DNA from: Streptomyces roseofulvus
GTDB taxonomy: Bacteria > Actinomycetota > Actinomycetes > Streptomycetales > Streptomycetaceae
Length of the DNA: 64,000 bases
Assembly (NCBI RefSeq): GCF_039534915.1
Contig: NZ_BAAAWE010000001.1
Coordinates: 6,944,001 to 7,008,000 of the forward strand
Direction of reading: 5' to 3'
A program made the translations under genes and the position numbers. The notes beneath the pieces are model-generated. The model had not been told where the DNA came from. It saw nothing but the letters and a program-made list of their open reading frames with translations, and made no database searches. Positions 25,890 to 37,226 of the stretch are shown here, one piece after another; position 1 is the first letter of the stretch; every line of letters begins with the position of its first letter.

Positions 25890-27728
25890 ATGGACGACTA
25901 TCCCCTGATCGAGGACCACGGCCTGATCGGTGACCTGCAGACCGCGGCCCTCGTGACGACCGATGCGACGATCGACTGGTTCTGCTGTCCGCGGTTCGAC
26001 TCGCCCAGCGTCTTCGGAGCCCTGCTGGACCGGCGCGAGGGCGGTCACTTCAGTGTGCGGCCGACGGCGGCCACGTACACCACCAAGCAGCTCTACCATC
26101 CGGACACCGCCGTCCTGGTGACGCGCTTCATGACGGAGCAGGGCGCGGGGGAGGTCGTCGACTTCATGCCGGTGACCGGGCGGACCGCGACCGACCGGCA
26201 CCGTCTCGTCCGCGTGCTGCGCTGCGTACGCGGCAGCATGGCGTTCGAGGGGGAGATCGCCCCGCGCTTCGACTACGGCCGCAAGCCGCACAAGGCGCAC
26301 CTCACCGAGCACGGCGCCGTGTTCAGCTCCGACGACCTCGACCTCGCCGTCCACATCGTCCGGGAACCGCAGGACGAGCGGCTGGCCGACAGGCTCGCGG
26401 TCGAGGACGACGACGTGCGCTTCTCCCTCACGCTGAGCGCGGGGCAGCAGCGCGGCCTGATCCTGGAGTCCGCCCCCGACGGACCTCCGCGGGAGATCCG
26501 CGTCGAGGAGTTCCAGCGGCTCTACGACGAGACCGTCGGCTTCTGGCGCTCCTGGCTGGCCCAGTCCACCTACTCCGGCCGCTGGCGGGAGGCGGTGGAG
26601 CGCTCCGCCGTGACGCTGAAGCTCATGACGTACGCGCCGACCGGCGCCCTCGTCGCCGCCCCGACCGCCGGGCTTCCCGAGCAACTGGGCGGGGAGCGTA
26701 ACTGGGACTACCGCTTCACCTGGATCCGGGACGCCTCGTTCTCCGTGTACGCCCTGCTCGGCCTGGGCTTCAAGGAGGAGGCGGCCGACTTCATCCGCTG
26801 GCTGCACGACCGGGTCAAGCAGGAGGCCGGCCAGGGGAACGGCTCGGGGCCGCTGAACATCATGTACCGGGTCGACGGCACCGCCGACCTGGTCGAGGAG
26901 ACCCTCGACCACTGGGAGGGGTACCGCGGCTCCGCGCCGGTCCGCATCGGCAACGGCGCCGCCACCCAGCTCCAGCTGGACATCTACGGCGAGGCGCTCG
27001 ACAGCATCTACTTCGCGCACGAGCACGGCATGCACCTCGACCACGGCGGCTGGACCGCCCTGCACACCCTGCTCGACTGGCTGGTCGACCACTGGGACCA
27101 GCCCGGCGAAGGACTCTGGGAGACCCGCGGCGGCCGCAAGGACTTCACCTACGGCCGGGTGATGTCCTGGGTGGCCTTCGACCGCGCCCTGCGGATCGCC
27201 TACGACGACGGGCGCCCCGCCGCCGGCGGCCGCTGGGTGGAGGCGCGGGACGCGATCTACCGGCAGGTGCTCGACCGCGGATGGGACCCGGGGAAGCGGG
27301 CGTTCGTCCAGCACTACGGCGACGACGTGCTCGACTCGTCGCTGCTGCGCATGCCGACCGTCGGCTTCATCATGCCGGACGACCCGATGTGGCGGTCCAC
27401 CCTGGACGCGATGGAGGACGAGCTGGTCAGCGACAGTCTCGTCTACCGCTACAACCCGGAGGCGTCCCCCGACGGACTGCGCGGCACCGAGGGCACCTTC
27501 TCCCTGTGCACCTTCATGTACGTCGACGCCCTGGCCCGCGCGGGACGCCTCGACGCGGCCCGGCTGGTGCTGGAGAAGATGCTCACGTACGCCAACCATC
27601 TCGGCCTGTACTCCGAGGAGATCGACCTGACCGGACGCCAACTCGGCAACTTCCCGCAGGCGTTCACGCACCTGGCCCTGATCGACGCGGCGATCACCCT
27701 GGACTCGATGCTCCGGGAGGCACGCTAG
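25890..27728 (+). CDS. Glycoside hydrolase family 15 protein (glucoamylase/trehalase-like)
   Basis: The 612-residue protein begins MDDYPLIEDHGLIGDLQTAALVTTDATIDWFCCPRFDSPSVFGALLD, the N-terminal beta domain of bacterial GH15 proteins. The (alpha/alpha)6 barrel follows from about residue 240, with GERNWDYRFTWIRDASFSVYALL, TADLVEETLDHWEGY and EGTFSLCTFMYVDALARAG, near the usual catalytic Glu positions. No signal peptide is present, so it acts in the cytoplasm, on trehalose, maltodextrin or glycogen fragments. The family also includes actinobacterial trehalases; specificity is not resolved. Its 3' end overlaps a small convergent gene by 35 bp. Confidence 0.9.
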   Translation: MDDYPLIEDHGLIGDLQTAALVTTDATIDWFCCPRFDSPSVFGALLDRREGGHFSVRPTAATYTTKQLYHPDTAVLVTRFMTEQGAGEVVDFMPVTGRTATDRHRLVRVLRCVRGSMAFEGEIAPRFDYGRKPHKAHLTEHGAVFSSDDLDLAVHIVREPQDERLADRLAVEDDDVRFSLTLSAGQQRGLILESAPDGPPREIRVEEFQRLYDETVGFWRSWLAQSTYSGRWREAVERSAVTLKLMTYAPTGALVAAPTAGLPEQLGGERNWDYRFTWIRDASFSVYALLGLGFKEEAADFIRWLHDRVKQEAGQGNGSGPLNIMYRVDGTADLVEETLDHWEGYRGSAPVRIGNGAATQLQLDIYGEALDSIYFAHEHGMHLDHGGWTALHTLLDWLVDHWDQPGEGLWETRGGRKDFTYGRVMSWVAFDRALRIAYDDGRPAAGGRWVEARDAIYRQVLDRGWDPGKRAFVQHYGDDVLDSSLLRMPTVGFIMPDDPMWRSTLDAMEDELVSDSLVYRYNPEASPDGLRGTEGTFSLCTFMYVDALARAGRLDAARLVLEKMLTYANHLGLYSEEIDLTGRQLGNFPQAFTHLALIDAAITLDSMLREAR

Positions 27729-27969
27729 GCACGGGCCCGAGGGGGAAGTGCGTCCGGGGCCTCAGCCGCCGCCGGCCGTACAGGTGGACGGCGATGAACT
27801 CGAACGACAGCACCGTCCCGGTGACGATGCCGAGCGCGAACTGCACCGCCGGCACGGCCGACCAGCGCCGGGCCGGCAGGAGCTGCGCGGGGGCGTCCGC
27901 CGGCAGGTGAGCGAAGTGGGCAGGCGTGCCGTCGTCGTTCGGGTGGGCGCGGTTCCGGGAGCGGGTCAT
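27694..27969 (-). CDS. Small membrane protein coupled to the SDR gene
   Basis: This 91-codon gene begins with an ATG that overlaps the SDR stop codon (ATGA at 27966-27969), a strong coupling signal. It has a hydrophilic N-terminus (MTRSRNRAHPNDDGTPAHFAH), one membrane segment of about 25 residues (AVPAVQFALGIVTGTVLSFEF) and a basic tail. Its last 35 bases overlap the end of the convergent GH15 gene. No family was recognised. Confidence 0.55.
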   Translation of the reverse strand: MTRSRNRAHPNDDGTPAHFAHLPADAPAQLLPARRWSAVPAVQFALGIVTGTVLSFEFIAVHLYGRRRLRPRTHFPLGPVPSVPPGASSPG

Positions 27970-28805
27970 CCGCCGGTGGCGAAACCGGGGAAGAGCGTCA
28001 TGCCGCCGTCGACGTACAGGGTGGTCCCGACCACGTAGTCCATGAGGTCGGAGGCGAGCGCGACGACCGCGTGGGCGATGTCGTCCGGCTCGCCGACCCG
28101 GTCGTACGGGATGAGGCGCAGCAGCTCCTCCTCGGCCTCGGGCGTCTCCCAGGCCGCGCGGTTGATCGGCGTCCTGATCGCCCCCGGGGCGACCGCGTTC
28201 ACCCGGATCCGGTCCGGCGCGAGCTCCTGGGCCAGGGTCTGCATCATCATCTGCACGCCGCCCTTGGAGGAGGCGTAGTTGACGTGGCCCGCCCACGGGA
28301 TGACCTGGTGCACCGAACTCATGCAGACGATCTTCCCGGCGGACCGGGACACCTCGGGCACCACGCCCCGGCGCCGGAACTCCTTGGTCGCCTCCCGCGC
28401 GCACAGGAACTGGCCCGTGAGGTTGACGTCGAGGACCTTCTGCCACTGGGCGAGGGTCATCTCCGTGACCGGGGCGTCCCGCTGCAGGCCCGCGTTGGCC
28501 ACCAGGATGTCGATGGTGCCGAACTCCTGGACCATCCGGTCCGTCATGGCGACGACCTGGTCCTCCTGGGACACGTCCGCCTCGTACGCGGCCGCGCGCA
28601 CCCCGAACGAGGCGATCTCCGCGACCACCTTCTCGGCGGCCTCGCGGTCCGCCACGTAGTTCACCACCACGTCCGCGCCGGCCCGCCCCAGTCCGATGGC
28701 CGTGGCCTTGCCGATGCCCGAATTGGCGCCGGTGACCAGCGCCTTCTGGCCCTGCAGCAGACGCGTCGGGATCATGTCCCGCGATGCTCCGTCGGTGGCA
28801 TCCAT
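27966..28805 (-). CDS. SDR-family oxidoreductase (glucose-1-dehydrogenase-like)
   Basis: The 279-residue enzyme has the classical SDR motifs: cofactor loop TGANSGIGKA, NAG in VANAGLQ, catalytic Ser in CMSSVHQ and YASSKGG (Tyr-x-x-x-Lys). The C-terminal YVVGTTLYVDGGMTLFPGF matches bacterial glucose-1-dehydrogenases. The start ATG 28805 has AGGAGG nine bases upstream. It reduces or oxidises a sugar or ketone with NAD(P); the substrate is inferred only from overall resemblance. The small membrane protein gene is translationally coupled downstream. Confidence 0.9.
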   Translation of the reverse strand: MDATDGASRDMIPTRLLQGQKALVTGANSGIGKATAIGLGRAGADVVVNYVADREAAEKVVAEIASFGVRAAAYEADVSQEDQVVAMTDRMVQEFGTIDILVANAGLQRDAPVTEMTLAQWQKVLDVNLTGQFLCAREATKEFRRRGVVPEVSRSAGKIVCMSSVHQVIPWAGHVNYASSKGGVQMMMQTLAQELAPDRIRVNAVAPGAIRTPINRAAWETPEAEEELLRLIPYDRVGEPDDIAHAVVALASDLMDYVVGTTLYVDGGMTLFPGFATGG

Positions 28806-28936
28806 GCCGTCCTGCCTCCTCGCTGCGCGGTCGCGCCGACGCCCGGCCGCGCGTGCTCGGGGCCGGGCATCGTCACGCAATCACGCGGCCGGTCCCCGGC
28901 CACCGTCCCGGACACCTCGGTGCCGGTTCCGGACCG

Positions 28937-29350
28937 TCAGGCCCTCGTCGGCTTGGGCGCGACGCACAGCCCCCAGATGATGAGGGCGTCGATGGCGATG
29001 ATCAGCAGGGCCCACCACGGCGTGTAGGGCAGCCACATGAAGTTGGCGATCATGCTGAGCCCGGCGAGGCCGACGCCGACGACCCTGGCCCAGGTGGCGC
29101 CGGTGAACAGGGCGGCGCCGGTGAGCGCGATCACGATGCCGAGGATGAGGTGGATCCAGCCCCAGCCGGTGAGGTTGATCTGGTAGACGTAGTTGCGCGT
29201 GGCCACGAAGACGTCGTCCTCGGCGATGGCCGAAATGCCTCCCAGCGCCGCCATGATGCCGCTGAAGATCATGATGACGGCGGCGAACACCAGCCAGCCG
29301 CTCGTGTGCGTCGCGTCGTGTCGGCCGGGCGCACTCGTGGGGGTCGTCAT
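28937..29350 (-). CDS. DUF7144-like membrane protein
   Basis: The 137-residue protein has four hydrophobic helices: GWLVFAAVIMIFSGIMAALGG, GWGWIHLILGIVIALTGAAL, WARVVGVGLAGLSMIANFMW and WWALLIIAIDALIIWGLCV. The loop EDDVFVATRNYVYQINLTGWGW is characteristic of this actinobacterial membrane family, whose function is unknown. ATG 29350 is preceded by AAGGAG with a 6-base spacing. Confidence 0.8.
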   Translation of the reverse strand: MTTPTSAPGRHDATHTSGWLVFAAVIMIFSGIMAALGGISAIAEDDVFVATRNYVYQINLTGWGWIHLILGIVIALTGAALFTGATWARVVGVGLAGLSMIANFMWLPYTPWWALLIIAIDALIIWGLCVAPKPTRA

Positions 29351-29616
29351 GACAGGCTCCTTCACCTCGTCTGCCCGCCGAGGCGTCGGACGTCCGGCGG
29401 GCCGGTCCCTCCAATCTGACGCCCCCCGTCGCCGGACGCATGTCGGCGGGACGGGAGAGCGGGTGCCGCGGGCGGCCGCGTGCCCGGAGGGAAGCGAGGG
29501 AGAAAGCCCTTTCCGCCCGTCATCGCACGGTTCGCGACTGGCAAGCCTCTGCCATGGCGAGGACTTGCCGTCACGACGCCTTCACGACGGCGTTCACCGG
29601 TCGGTAGACCCGTGCC

Positions 29617-32600
29617 ATGGACTCCCCCTCCCCCTCCTCCGCCCTCCGGCGCGGACACCCACGACGGAGAGCGGCCGCCGCCGCGCTCCCGCTCCTGATG
29701 GCGGGGCTCGCCGTGCTGCCCGCGCCCGCGCAGGCTGCCCCGAGCCGGCCGATCGCCCCCGCCACCCCCTCCGCGACCCATCAGGTCACCCTGGTCACCG
29801 GCGACGTCGTCACGGTCACCACCGGCGCCGACGGCAGGCAGACCGCCGAGGTCGACCGACCCGACAGCGCCGTCGGGGGCGTCCGGATCCAGGAGATCCA
29901 GGGCGACCTGTTCGTCGTCCCGGACGAGGCCGTGCCGCTGCTGGGCGCCGACAAGCTGGACCGGCGGCTGTTCAACGTCACCGACCTCATCGAGATGGGC
30001 TACGACGACACGGCGTCGGGCGCGGTGCCGCTGATCGCGACGTACGACGGGTCGCGGTCCCGCGCGGCCGCCGAGCCGACGGCGCCCCGGGGCAGCAGAC
30101 TGACCCGCCGGCTCAAGGGCATCGGCGCGGCCGCGCTCAGCACCGAGAAGCGGCAGGCCCGCACCTTCTGGGACGCCGTCGCGCCGCAGGACGACACGAC
30201 CCTGGGCGCGGGCGTGGCGAAGCTCTGGCTCGACGGGCGCGTGAAGGCGAGCCTCAAGGAGAGCGTGCCCCTGATCGGCGCGCCCGAGGCATGGGCGGCC
30301 GGCCACACCGGCAAGGGCGTCAAGGTCGCGGTGCTCGACACCGGCATCGACGCCGGCCACCCCGACGTCGCCGGCCTGATCGACGGCTCGGCCAGCTTCG
30401 TGCCGGGGGAGACCGTCACCGACGTGAACGGGCACGGCACGCACGTCGCCGGCACCATCGTCGGCTCGGGCGCCGCCTCCGCGGGCGACCACAAGGGCGT
30501 CGCCCCCGACGCCGACCTCTACGTCGGCAAGGTGCTCGGCGGCGCGGAGGGCTCGGGCCAGGACTCGTGGGTCATGGCCGGCATGCAGTGGGCCGCCGAG
30601 TCCGGCGCCGACGTCGTCAACATGAGCCTCGGCGACTCCTACCCCACGGACGGCAGCGACCCGATGTCGCGGCTGGTCGACGCGCTCTCGGAGCAGTACG
30701 GCACGCTCTTCGTCATCGCCGCCGGCAACGCGGGACCGGAGAGCATCTCCGCCCCGGGCGCCGCCGCCGCGGCGCTGACCGTGGCCGCCACCGACAAGCA
30801 GGACCGGCTCGCCTCCTTCTCCAGCACCGGCCCGCTGGCCTCCTCCGGCGGCATGAAGCCGGACATCGCCGCCCCCGGCGTCGCCATCACCGCGGCCCGC
30901 TCGCAGGCGATGACGGACGGGGGCGAGGGCCTCTACCGCACCATCAGCGGCACCTCGATGGCCACGCCGCACGTCGCCGGCGCGGCCGCGCTGCTGGCCC
31001 AGCAGCACCCGGACTGGACCGGCGCGCAGCTCAAGGAACACCTGATGAGCACCGCGAAGGGCCTCGGCGACGCCTACTCGCCGTACGAGGTCGGCGCCGG
31101 CCGCCTCGACGTGAGCGCCGCGGTGCGCACCGCCGTCCGTGCGGGCGGACCGCTCTTCTTCGGCAACCACACCTGGCCGCACGAGCCGGGCGAGGCCGCG
31201 GTCACGAAGGAGCTCACCTTCACCAACACCGGCTCCGGCGACGTCACGCTGAACCTGGCGCTGACCGACACCGACGGCCCGTTCTCGCTGGGCGCCGCCA
31301 CCGTGACCGTCCCGGCGGGCGGTACCGCCGCCGTCCCGGTGACCGGCGATCCGCGGTCCGCCCCGGCGGGACGGCACGCCGGCCACGTCGTCGCCACCGA
31401 CGCGTCCACCGGCCGGCCGGTGGCCCGCACCTCCGTCGCGCTGCTCAAGGAGGAGGAGCGCTACGACCTGAACATCGACCTGGTCGGCCGGGACGGCAGG
31501 CCCGCCGCCGGATGGGTCTCGGTCAACCTGGCCGGCGACGGCTGGCCCTGGTCGGTCTACGTCGACGGCTCCACCACGATGCGGATGGCACCCGGCCTGT
31601 ACACCGTCGCGGCCTACCTCGACGTGACCGGCGAGCGGGCCGACCGCTCGGGTCTGGCCGTGCTGGTCGACCCGGAGACCGTGCTCCGGGACGGCTCCGC
31701 GGACGTCGTCCTCGACGCGAGCAAGGCGCGCCTGCTGGAGACCGAGGCACCCCAGCGGACCCAGGACCGGCAGCGCAAGGTCGACTTCAATGTCCACTAC
31801 ACCGGCCTCGACCCCTGGATGGACCACCGCGGCGCGTACGTCCTGCCGGCGACCTACGACGACGTCTACGTCGCGCCGACGGAGCCGATGACCCGGGGCG
31901 AGTTCATGATGGTCACCCGCTGGCGCAAGGGCGAGCCGCAGCTCGGCCTGAGCACGGTGGACGGGCGGCTCCGCTTCGAGACGCTGGTGCAGCCCGGCAG
32001 CGCGCTGGGCACCGGCACGGACCGGCCGGCCGCGGTGTACGCGGGCCGCGGCGCCGCCGCCGACTACGCGCGGATCGACGCCGAGGGCAAGGTCGTCGTC
32101 GTCGAACGCGGCGACGAGGTCGCGCCGGAGGAGCGGGCGGCCGCCGCGGCCGCGGCCGGGGCGAAGGCCCTGATCGTGGTCAACGACGCCGCCGGCGGCC
32201 TGATGGAGTACGTGGGCGAGTCCGCCGTCCCGGTCGCCACCGTCCACCGCGACGCGGGCCGGACCCTCGTCGCGCTGGCCAAGGGCGGCAAGCTCAGGCT
32301 CACCGTCCAGCAGACGCGGTACACGCCGTACGTCTACGACCTGACGCGCGACTACCCCGGCCGGGTGCCGGACCGGCCGCTGGTCTACAAGCCGGCCAAG
32401 GCCGACCTCGCCCGGATCGACGCCCGCTACCACGCGGCCGCGGGCGGCCGCACGGCCGAGGGCTACCGGTCCGACTTCACCCTCAGCCCGTCGTTCAACT
32501 TCCCCGAGGCCGAGTGGCACCCGGGCACCCGCACCGAATGGGTGACCCCGGGTCAGGTCTGGCGCGAGTTCCACACCCAGGGCGTCGACGGATCCCTGCC

Positions 32601-33351
32601 CTGGTCGATGGTGTCGGGCGACAACACGTACGCCAAGGGCAGCACCACCCGTCTGGACTGGTTCGCCCCGGCGACCCGGCCGGGCCAGAGCGAGTCCTTC
32701 GGCGTCTACAACTCCCGCTGGCAGAACCACATGACGTGGAACGTGCAGCCCTGGGCCTCCGCCGCCGACACCCTGCGCCTCGGCGGCTACCTGCCCTGGG
32801 GCGAGACCCCGACCCACCTGCGGATCTACCAGGGCGACACGCTGATCCACGACAACCCGAGGAGCGCGGACATGCAGTGGGTGGAGGTGCCGCCCGGGGA
32901 CCTCCCCTACCGCGCCGTCCTCGACGCGGAACGGCCCGCCGACCTCTTCCGGCTGTCGACGCGCACCCACACCGAGTGGACCTTCCGGTCCGACACCGTC
33001 GACGCGGACTTCTTCCAGCCGTTCTCGGTGCTGAACCTGGACTACCGGCTGGAGACGGACCTGCACGGCGACATCAAGGCAGACGCCCTCCAGCGGATCA
33101 CGCTGACGCCGGGGGCGATGGACCTGGGCCGCGTCCCGGGCGACGTCACCACGGTGACCCTGGACGTCTCGTACGACGACGGCGCCGCCTGGCGGAAGGT
33201 GCACCTGACGCGGGGCACCGACGGTTCCTGGACGGGCTCGTTCCGGCCGGCCGGGAAGCCCGGCGGATACGTCTCGCTGCGCGCGAGCGCCGAGACCGAC
33301 GCGGGCTTCGGCGTCGAGAACGAGATCATCCGGGCGTACGGCCTGCGATGA
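29617..33351 (+). CDS. Large secreted subtilisin-like (S8) serine protease
   Basis: The 1244-residue extracellular protease has a signal peptide (1-41, cleaved after APAQA) and a propeptide, then the S8 domain: Asp241 in VAVLDTGIDAGHPDV, His273 in NGHGTHVAG and Ser447 in ISGTSMATPHVAG, with the oxyanion Asn in AAGNAGPES. Residues about 530-640 form Ig-like beta domains; residues about 815-885 resemble a PA (protease-associated) domain, with AKALIVVNDAAGGLMEYVGES; the rest is beta-rich and unassigned. A TAG stop lies four codons upstream in frame, so the ATG is fixed. No Shine-Dalgarno is visible. It degrades extracellular protein; a regulator gene follows. Confidence 0.93.
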   Translation: MDSPSPSSALRRGHPRRRAAAAALPLLMAGLAVLPAPAQAAPSRPIAPATPSATHQVTLVTGDVVTVTTGADGRQTAEVDRPDSAVGGVRIQEIQGDLFVVPDEAVPLLGADKLDRRLFNVTDLIEMGYDDTASGAVPLIATYDGSRSRAAAEPTAPRGSRLTRRLKGIGAAALSTEKRQARTFWDAVAPQDDTTLGAGVAKLWLDGRVKASLKESVPLIGAPEAWAAGHTGKGVKVAVLDTGIDAGHPDVAGLIDGSASFVPGETVTDVNGHGTHVAGTIVGSGAASAGDHKGVAPDADLYVGKVLGGAEGSGQDSWVMAGMQWAAESGADVVNMSLGDSYPTDGSDPMSRLVDALSEQYGTLFVIAAGNAGPESISAPGAAAAALTVAATDKQDRLASFSSTGPLASSGGMKPDIAAPGVAITAARSQAMTDGGEGLYRTISGTSMATPHVAGAAALLAQQHPDWTGAQLKEHLMSTAKGLGDAYSPYEVGAGRLDVSAAVRTAVRAGGPLFFGNHTWPHEPGEAAVTKELTFTNTGSGDVTLNLALTDTDGPFSLGAATVTVPAGGTAAVPVTGDPRSAPAGRHAGHVVATDASTGRPVARTSVALLKEEERYDLNIDLVGRDGRPAAGWVSVNLAGDGWPWSVYVDGSTTMRMAPGLYTVAAYLDVTGERADRSGLAVLVDPETVLRDGSADVVLDASKARLLETEAPQRTQDRQRKVDFNVHYTGLDPWMDHRGAYVLPATYDDVYVAPTEPMTRGEFMMVTRWRKGEPQLGLSTVDGRLRFETLVQPGSALGTGTDRPAAVYAGRGAAADYARIDAEGKVVVVERGDEVAPEERAAAAAAAGAKALIVVNDAAGGLMEYVGESAVPVATVHRDAGRTLVALAKGGKLRLTVQQTRYTPYVYDLTRDYPGRVPDRPLVYKPAKADLARIDARYHAAAGGRTAEGYRSDFTLSPSFNFPEAEWHPGTRTEWVTPGQVWREFHTQGVDGSLPWSMVSGDNTYAKGSTTRLDWFAPATRPGQSESFGVYNSRWQNHMTWNVQPWASAADTLRLGGYLPWGETPTHLRIYQGDTLIHDNPRSADMQWVEVPPGDLPYRAVLDAERPADLFRLSTRTHTEWTFRSDTVDADFFQPFSVLNLDYRLETDLHGDIKADALQRITLTPGAMDLGRVPGDVTTVTLDVSYDDGAAWRKVHLTRGTDGSWTGSFRPAGKPGGYVSLRASAETDAGFGVENEIIRAYGLR

Positions 33352-33362
33352 GCCACACGGCC

Positions 33363-33392
33363 GGGCCCCGGGGCGGCGACTCCCCGGGGCCC
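33363..33392 (+). terminator. Hairpin terminator after the S8 protease gene
   Basis: GGGCCCCGGGG (33363-33373) and CCCCGGGGCCC (33382-33392) form a perfect 11-bp stem with an 8-base loop followed by TTCC. It begins 12 bases after the stop codon. Confidence 0.6.
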
Positions 33393-33488
33393 TTCCCCGC
33401 ACACCCACTCCCAGCAGGGCCTTTTCACGGTCTGCCGCCGTGGACCATACTCTCCCCGCTGCGGCAAGCGGAGGAGAGTCGGTCGCCG

Positions 33489-34487
33489 ATGCTGGATGCT
33501 CTGGGTCTCGCACCCGACGAGGAGCGCGTCTACCGGGCGCTGATCGGGCGGCCGGCCGCCACCGCGCTCCTGCTCGCGGAGCTGCTCGCGCTGACCCCCG
33601 CCCACGTCGACGAGGCGCTGTCACGACTCGTCGACTGGGGGCTCGCGAGCCGATCGGCTGAGGACCGGTTCACCGCCGCGCCGCCGGCCATGGCGCTGGG
33701 CGCCCTCATCGGCCGACGCCGGGACGGACTGCGCACCGCCGAGCAGGCCCTGGTGGCCCTCGCCGAGGAGCACCGGGCCGCCATGACCGGCAGCAGCATC
33801 ACCGACCTGATCGAGATCGTCACGGGCGTCGACGCCATCCGCCACCGCTTCCTCCAGGTCCAGCAGGCGGCCCGGACCCAGGTCCGCACCTTCATCACCG
33901 CCCCCTTCGTCGCCCTGCCGCCCGACGAGAACACGGCCGAGCCGGTGGCCCTCGAACGCGGGGTGCTCTTCCGCGCCGTCCTCGACCGCGAGGTGCTGGC
34001 CGAGCCCGGCATCGTCCGCGACGCGGTCGACTCCCTCCGCCACGGCGTGCGGCTGCGCGTGGCGGACCACGTGCCGATGAAGCTCGTGCTGGCCGACGCC
34101 GACCTCGGCCTGGTCCCGCTCGCGGTCACACCGGCCGGCGAGCCCGGCGCCGTACTGCTGCACCGCAGCGGCCTGCTGGACGCCCTCGACGCCCTGTTCG
34201 AGACGGTGTGGCACACGGCCCGGCCCCTCGAACTGTCGACCGGCGAAGGCGGCACCGACGCCCTCACCGAGGCCGGTCCCCAGGGCCCGACCGAGCTCGA
34301 CCGCCGGATCCTCGGGCTGCTCCTGGCCGGCGTCACCGACCTGACGGCCGCGGCCCAGCTCGGCCTCTCGCCCCGCACCCTGCACCGGCGGCTGCGCCAC
34401 CTCATGGACCTGGCCGGGGTCAGGACCCGGATGCAGCTGGGCGCCCACGCCGTACGCAACGGCTGGACGGAGCCCGCGGAAAGCTGA
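33489..34487 (+). CDS. LuxR-type regulator with a TrmB-like N-terminal helix-turn-helix
   Basis: The 332-residue protein has an N-terminal winged-helix-like segment, LGLAPDEERVYRALIGRPAA followed by TALLLAELLALTPAHVDEALSRLVDWGLASR, as in TrmB-like regulators. A middle sensor part (about 85-255, including FRAVLDREVLAEPGI) contains the pattern seen in the sugar-specific TrmB relatives. A GerE/LuxR-type HTH lies at the C-terminus: ELDRRILGLLLAGVTDLTAA, AQLGLSPRTLHRRLRHLMD, GVRTRMQLGAHA. Such regulators often sit next to secreted subtilases in Streptomyces. Control of the upstream protease is inferred from position only. Confidence 0.78.
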   Translation: MLDALGLAPDEERVYRALIGRPAATALLLAELLALTPAHVDEALSRLVDWGLASRSAEDRFTAAPPAMALGALIGRRRDGLRTAEQALVALAEEHRAAMTGSSITDLIEIVTGVDAIRHRFLQVQQAARTQVRTFITAPFVALPPDENTAEPVALERGVLFRAVLDREVLAEPGIVRDAVDSLRHGVRLRVADHVPMKLVLADADLGLVPLAVTPAGEPGAVLLHRSGLLDALDALFETVWHTARPLELSTGEGGTDALTEAGPQGPTELDRRILGLLLAGVTDLTAAAQLGLSPRTLHRRLRHLMDLAGVRTRMQLGAHAVRNGWTEPAES

Positions 34488-34500
34488 CCGCGCCGCCGGG

Positions 34501-35187
34501 TCAGGCGAGGACGTTCACGGCGCGTGCCACCACCAGGCCGAGGAGGAGCAGCGAGACGAGCGACTGGAGCCCCATGGCGATCTTGGCCCAGGGCGCCAGC
34601 GGCATCACGTCGGTGGGGCTGAACGCGGTGGCGTTGGTCAGCCCGAGATAGAGGTAGTCGACATAGCGCGGCCGCCAGTCGGGGCCCGCCAGTTCGGGGT
34701 TGAGCTGCTGGGGGAAGGCGAGCGCCGGCGTGCGGGGCAACCGGTGGGCGCGGGCGGCCGCCCCGCCGCTGTCGAGCTCGAAGTACAGCAGCGAGAAGGC
34801 CAGGACGGTACAGGCCCAGACGCTGCCGCCCCACTGCAGGAGGCTGGTGGCCGAATCGGTCTCCTCGCCGCCCTGGAGGATGTCGTCCACCAGCTGCGCC
34901 GTCGACCACACGGCGCTGAGCGCGAGGACGCCCACCAGGGCGATCGACAGGGCGCGCAGGGCCGTCGACCGCCGGTCGATCCTGCCGGGGTCGCCCGCGA
35001 TGAGCGCGAGCAGCAGCAGCCCCTCGACGGACGGGAGCACCCAGCGGGGCGCCAGCCGGAGGCCGTCGGGGAGCAGCAGCGTCAGCACCATGGCGGTGAC
35101 GACGGCCAGGGCCATCGGCCACCGCGCCTCGCCGAAGGACGCGGGCCGACTCGGGCCCTCGGCGGTTACGGGGACACGTCCGGTCAC
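34501..35187 (-). CDS. Integral membrane protein, resembling DUF1345-type proteins
   Basis: This 228-residue protein starts at GTG 35187 behind GGGAGG and has about six hydrophobic segments. Near the C-terminus a re-entrant-looking loop, YVDYLYLGLTNATAFSPTDV followed by MPLAPWAK, is the best-conserved element of related Streptomyces proteins. It resembles potassium-channel pore loops only in layout; no TVGYG-type filter is present. Function unknown. It is convergent with the regulator gene, with 13 bp between the stops. Confidence 0.6.
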   Translation of the reverse strand: MTGRVPVTAEGPSRPASFGEARWPMALAVVTAMVLTLLLPDGLRLAPRWVLPSVEGLLLLALIAGDPGRIDRRSTALRALSIALVGVLALSAVWSTAQLVDDILQGGEETDSATSLLQWGGSVWACTVLAFSLLYFELDSGGAAARAHRLPRTPALAFPQQLNPELAGPDWRPRYVDYLYLGLTNATAFSPTDVMPLAPWAKIAMGLQSLVSLLLLGLVVARAVNVLA

Positions 35188-37130
<1,943 letters not shown>

Positions 37131-37180
37131 CCCCGCACGCGCACCCGCACCCACGCACCTGACCCCGACCCGACCGATCC

Positions 37181-37211
37181 GGCCCGCACGGCGGCCTCCG
37201 CCGTGCGGGCC
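37181..37211. terminator. Perfect 14-bp hairpin between GH62 and the alpha-galactosidase start
   Basis: GGCCCGCACGGCGG (37181-37194) pairs exactly with 37198-37211 across a CCT loop. The next base begins the AGGAAGGAA ribosome-binding site (37212-37220) of the alpha-galactosidase gene. It may terminate most GH62 transcripts, and in any read-through RNA it would sit against the Shine-Dalgarno. Only the structure is observed. Confidence 0.7.
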
Positions 37212-37226
37212 AGGAAGGAACCCCCC

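Noticed and set aside
29362-33624. A 1420-codon open frame on the minus strand opposite the subtilase
   Set aside because: It is Gly/Arg/Val-rich with no domains, typical of the antisense frame of a GC-rich gene; the plus strand encodes a complete S8 protease.
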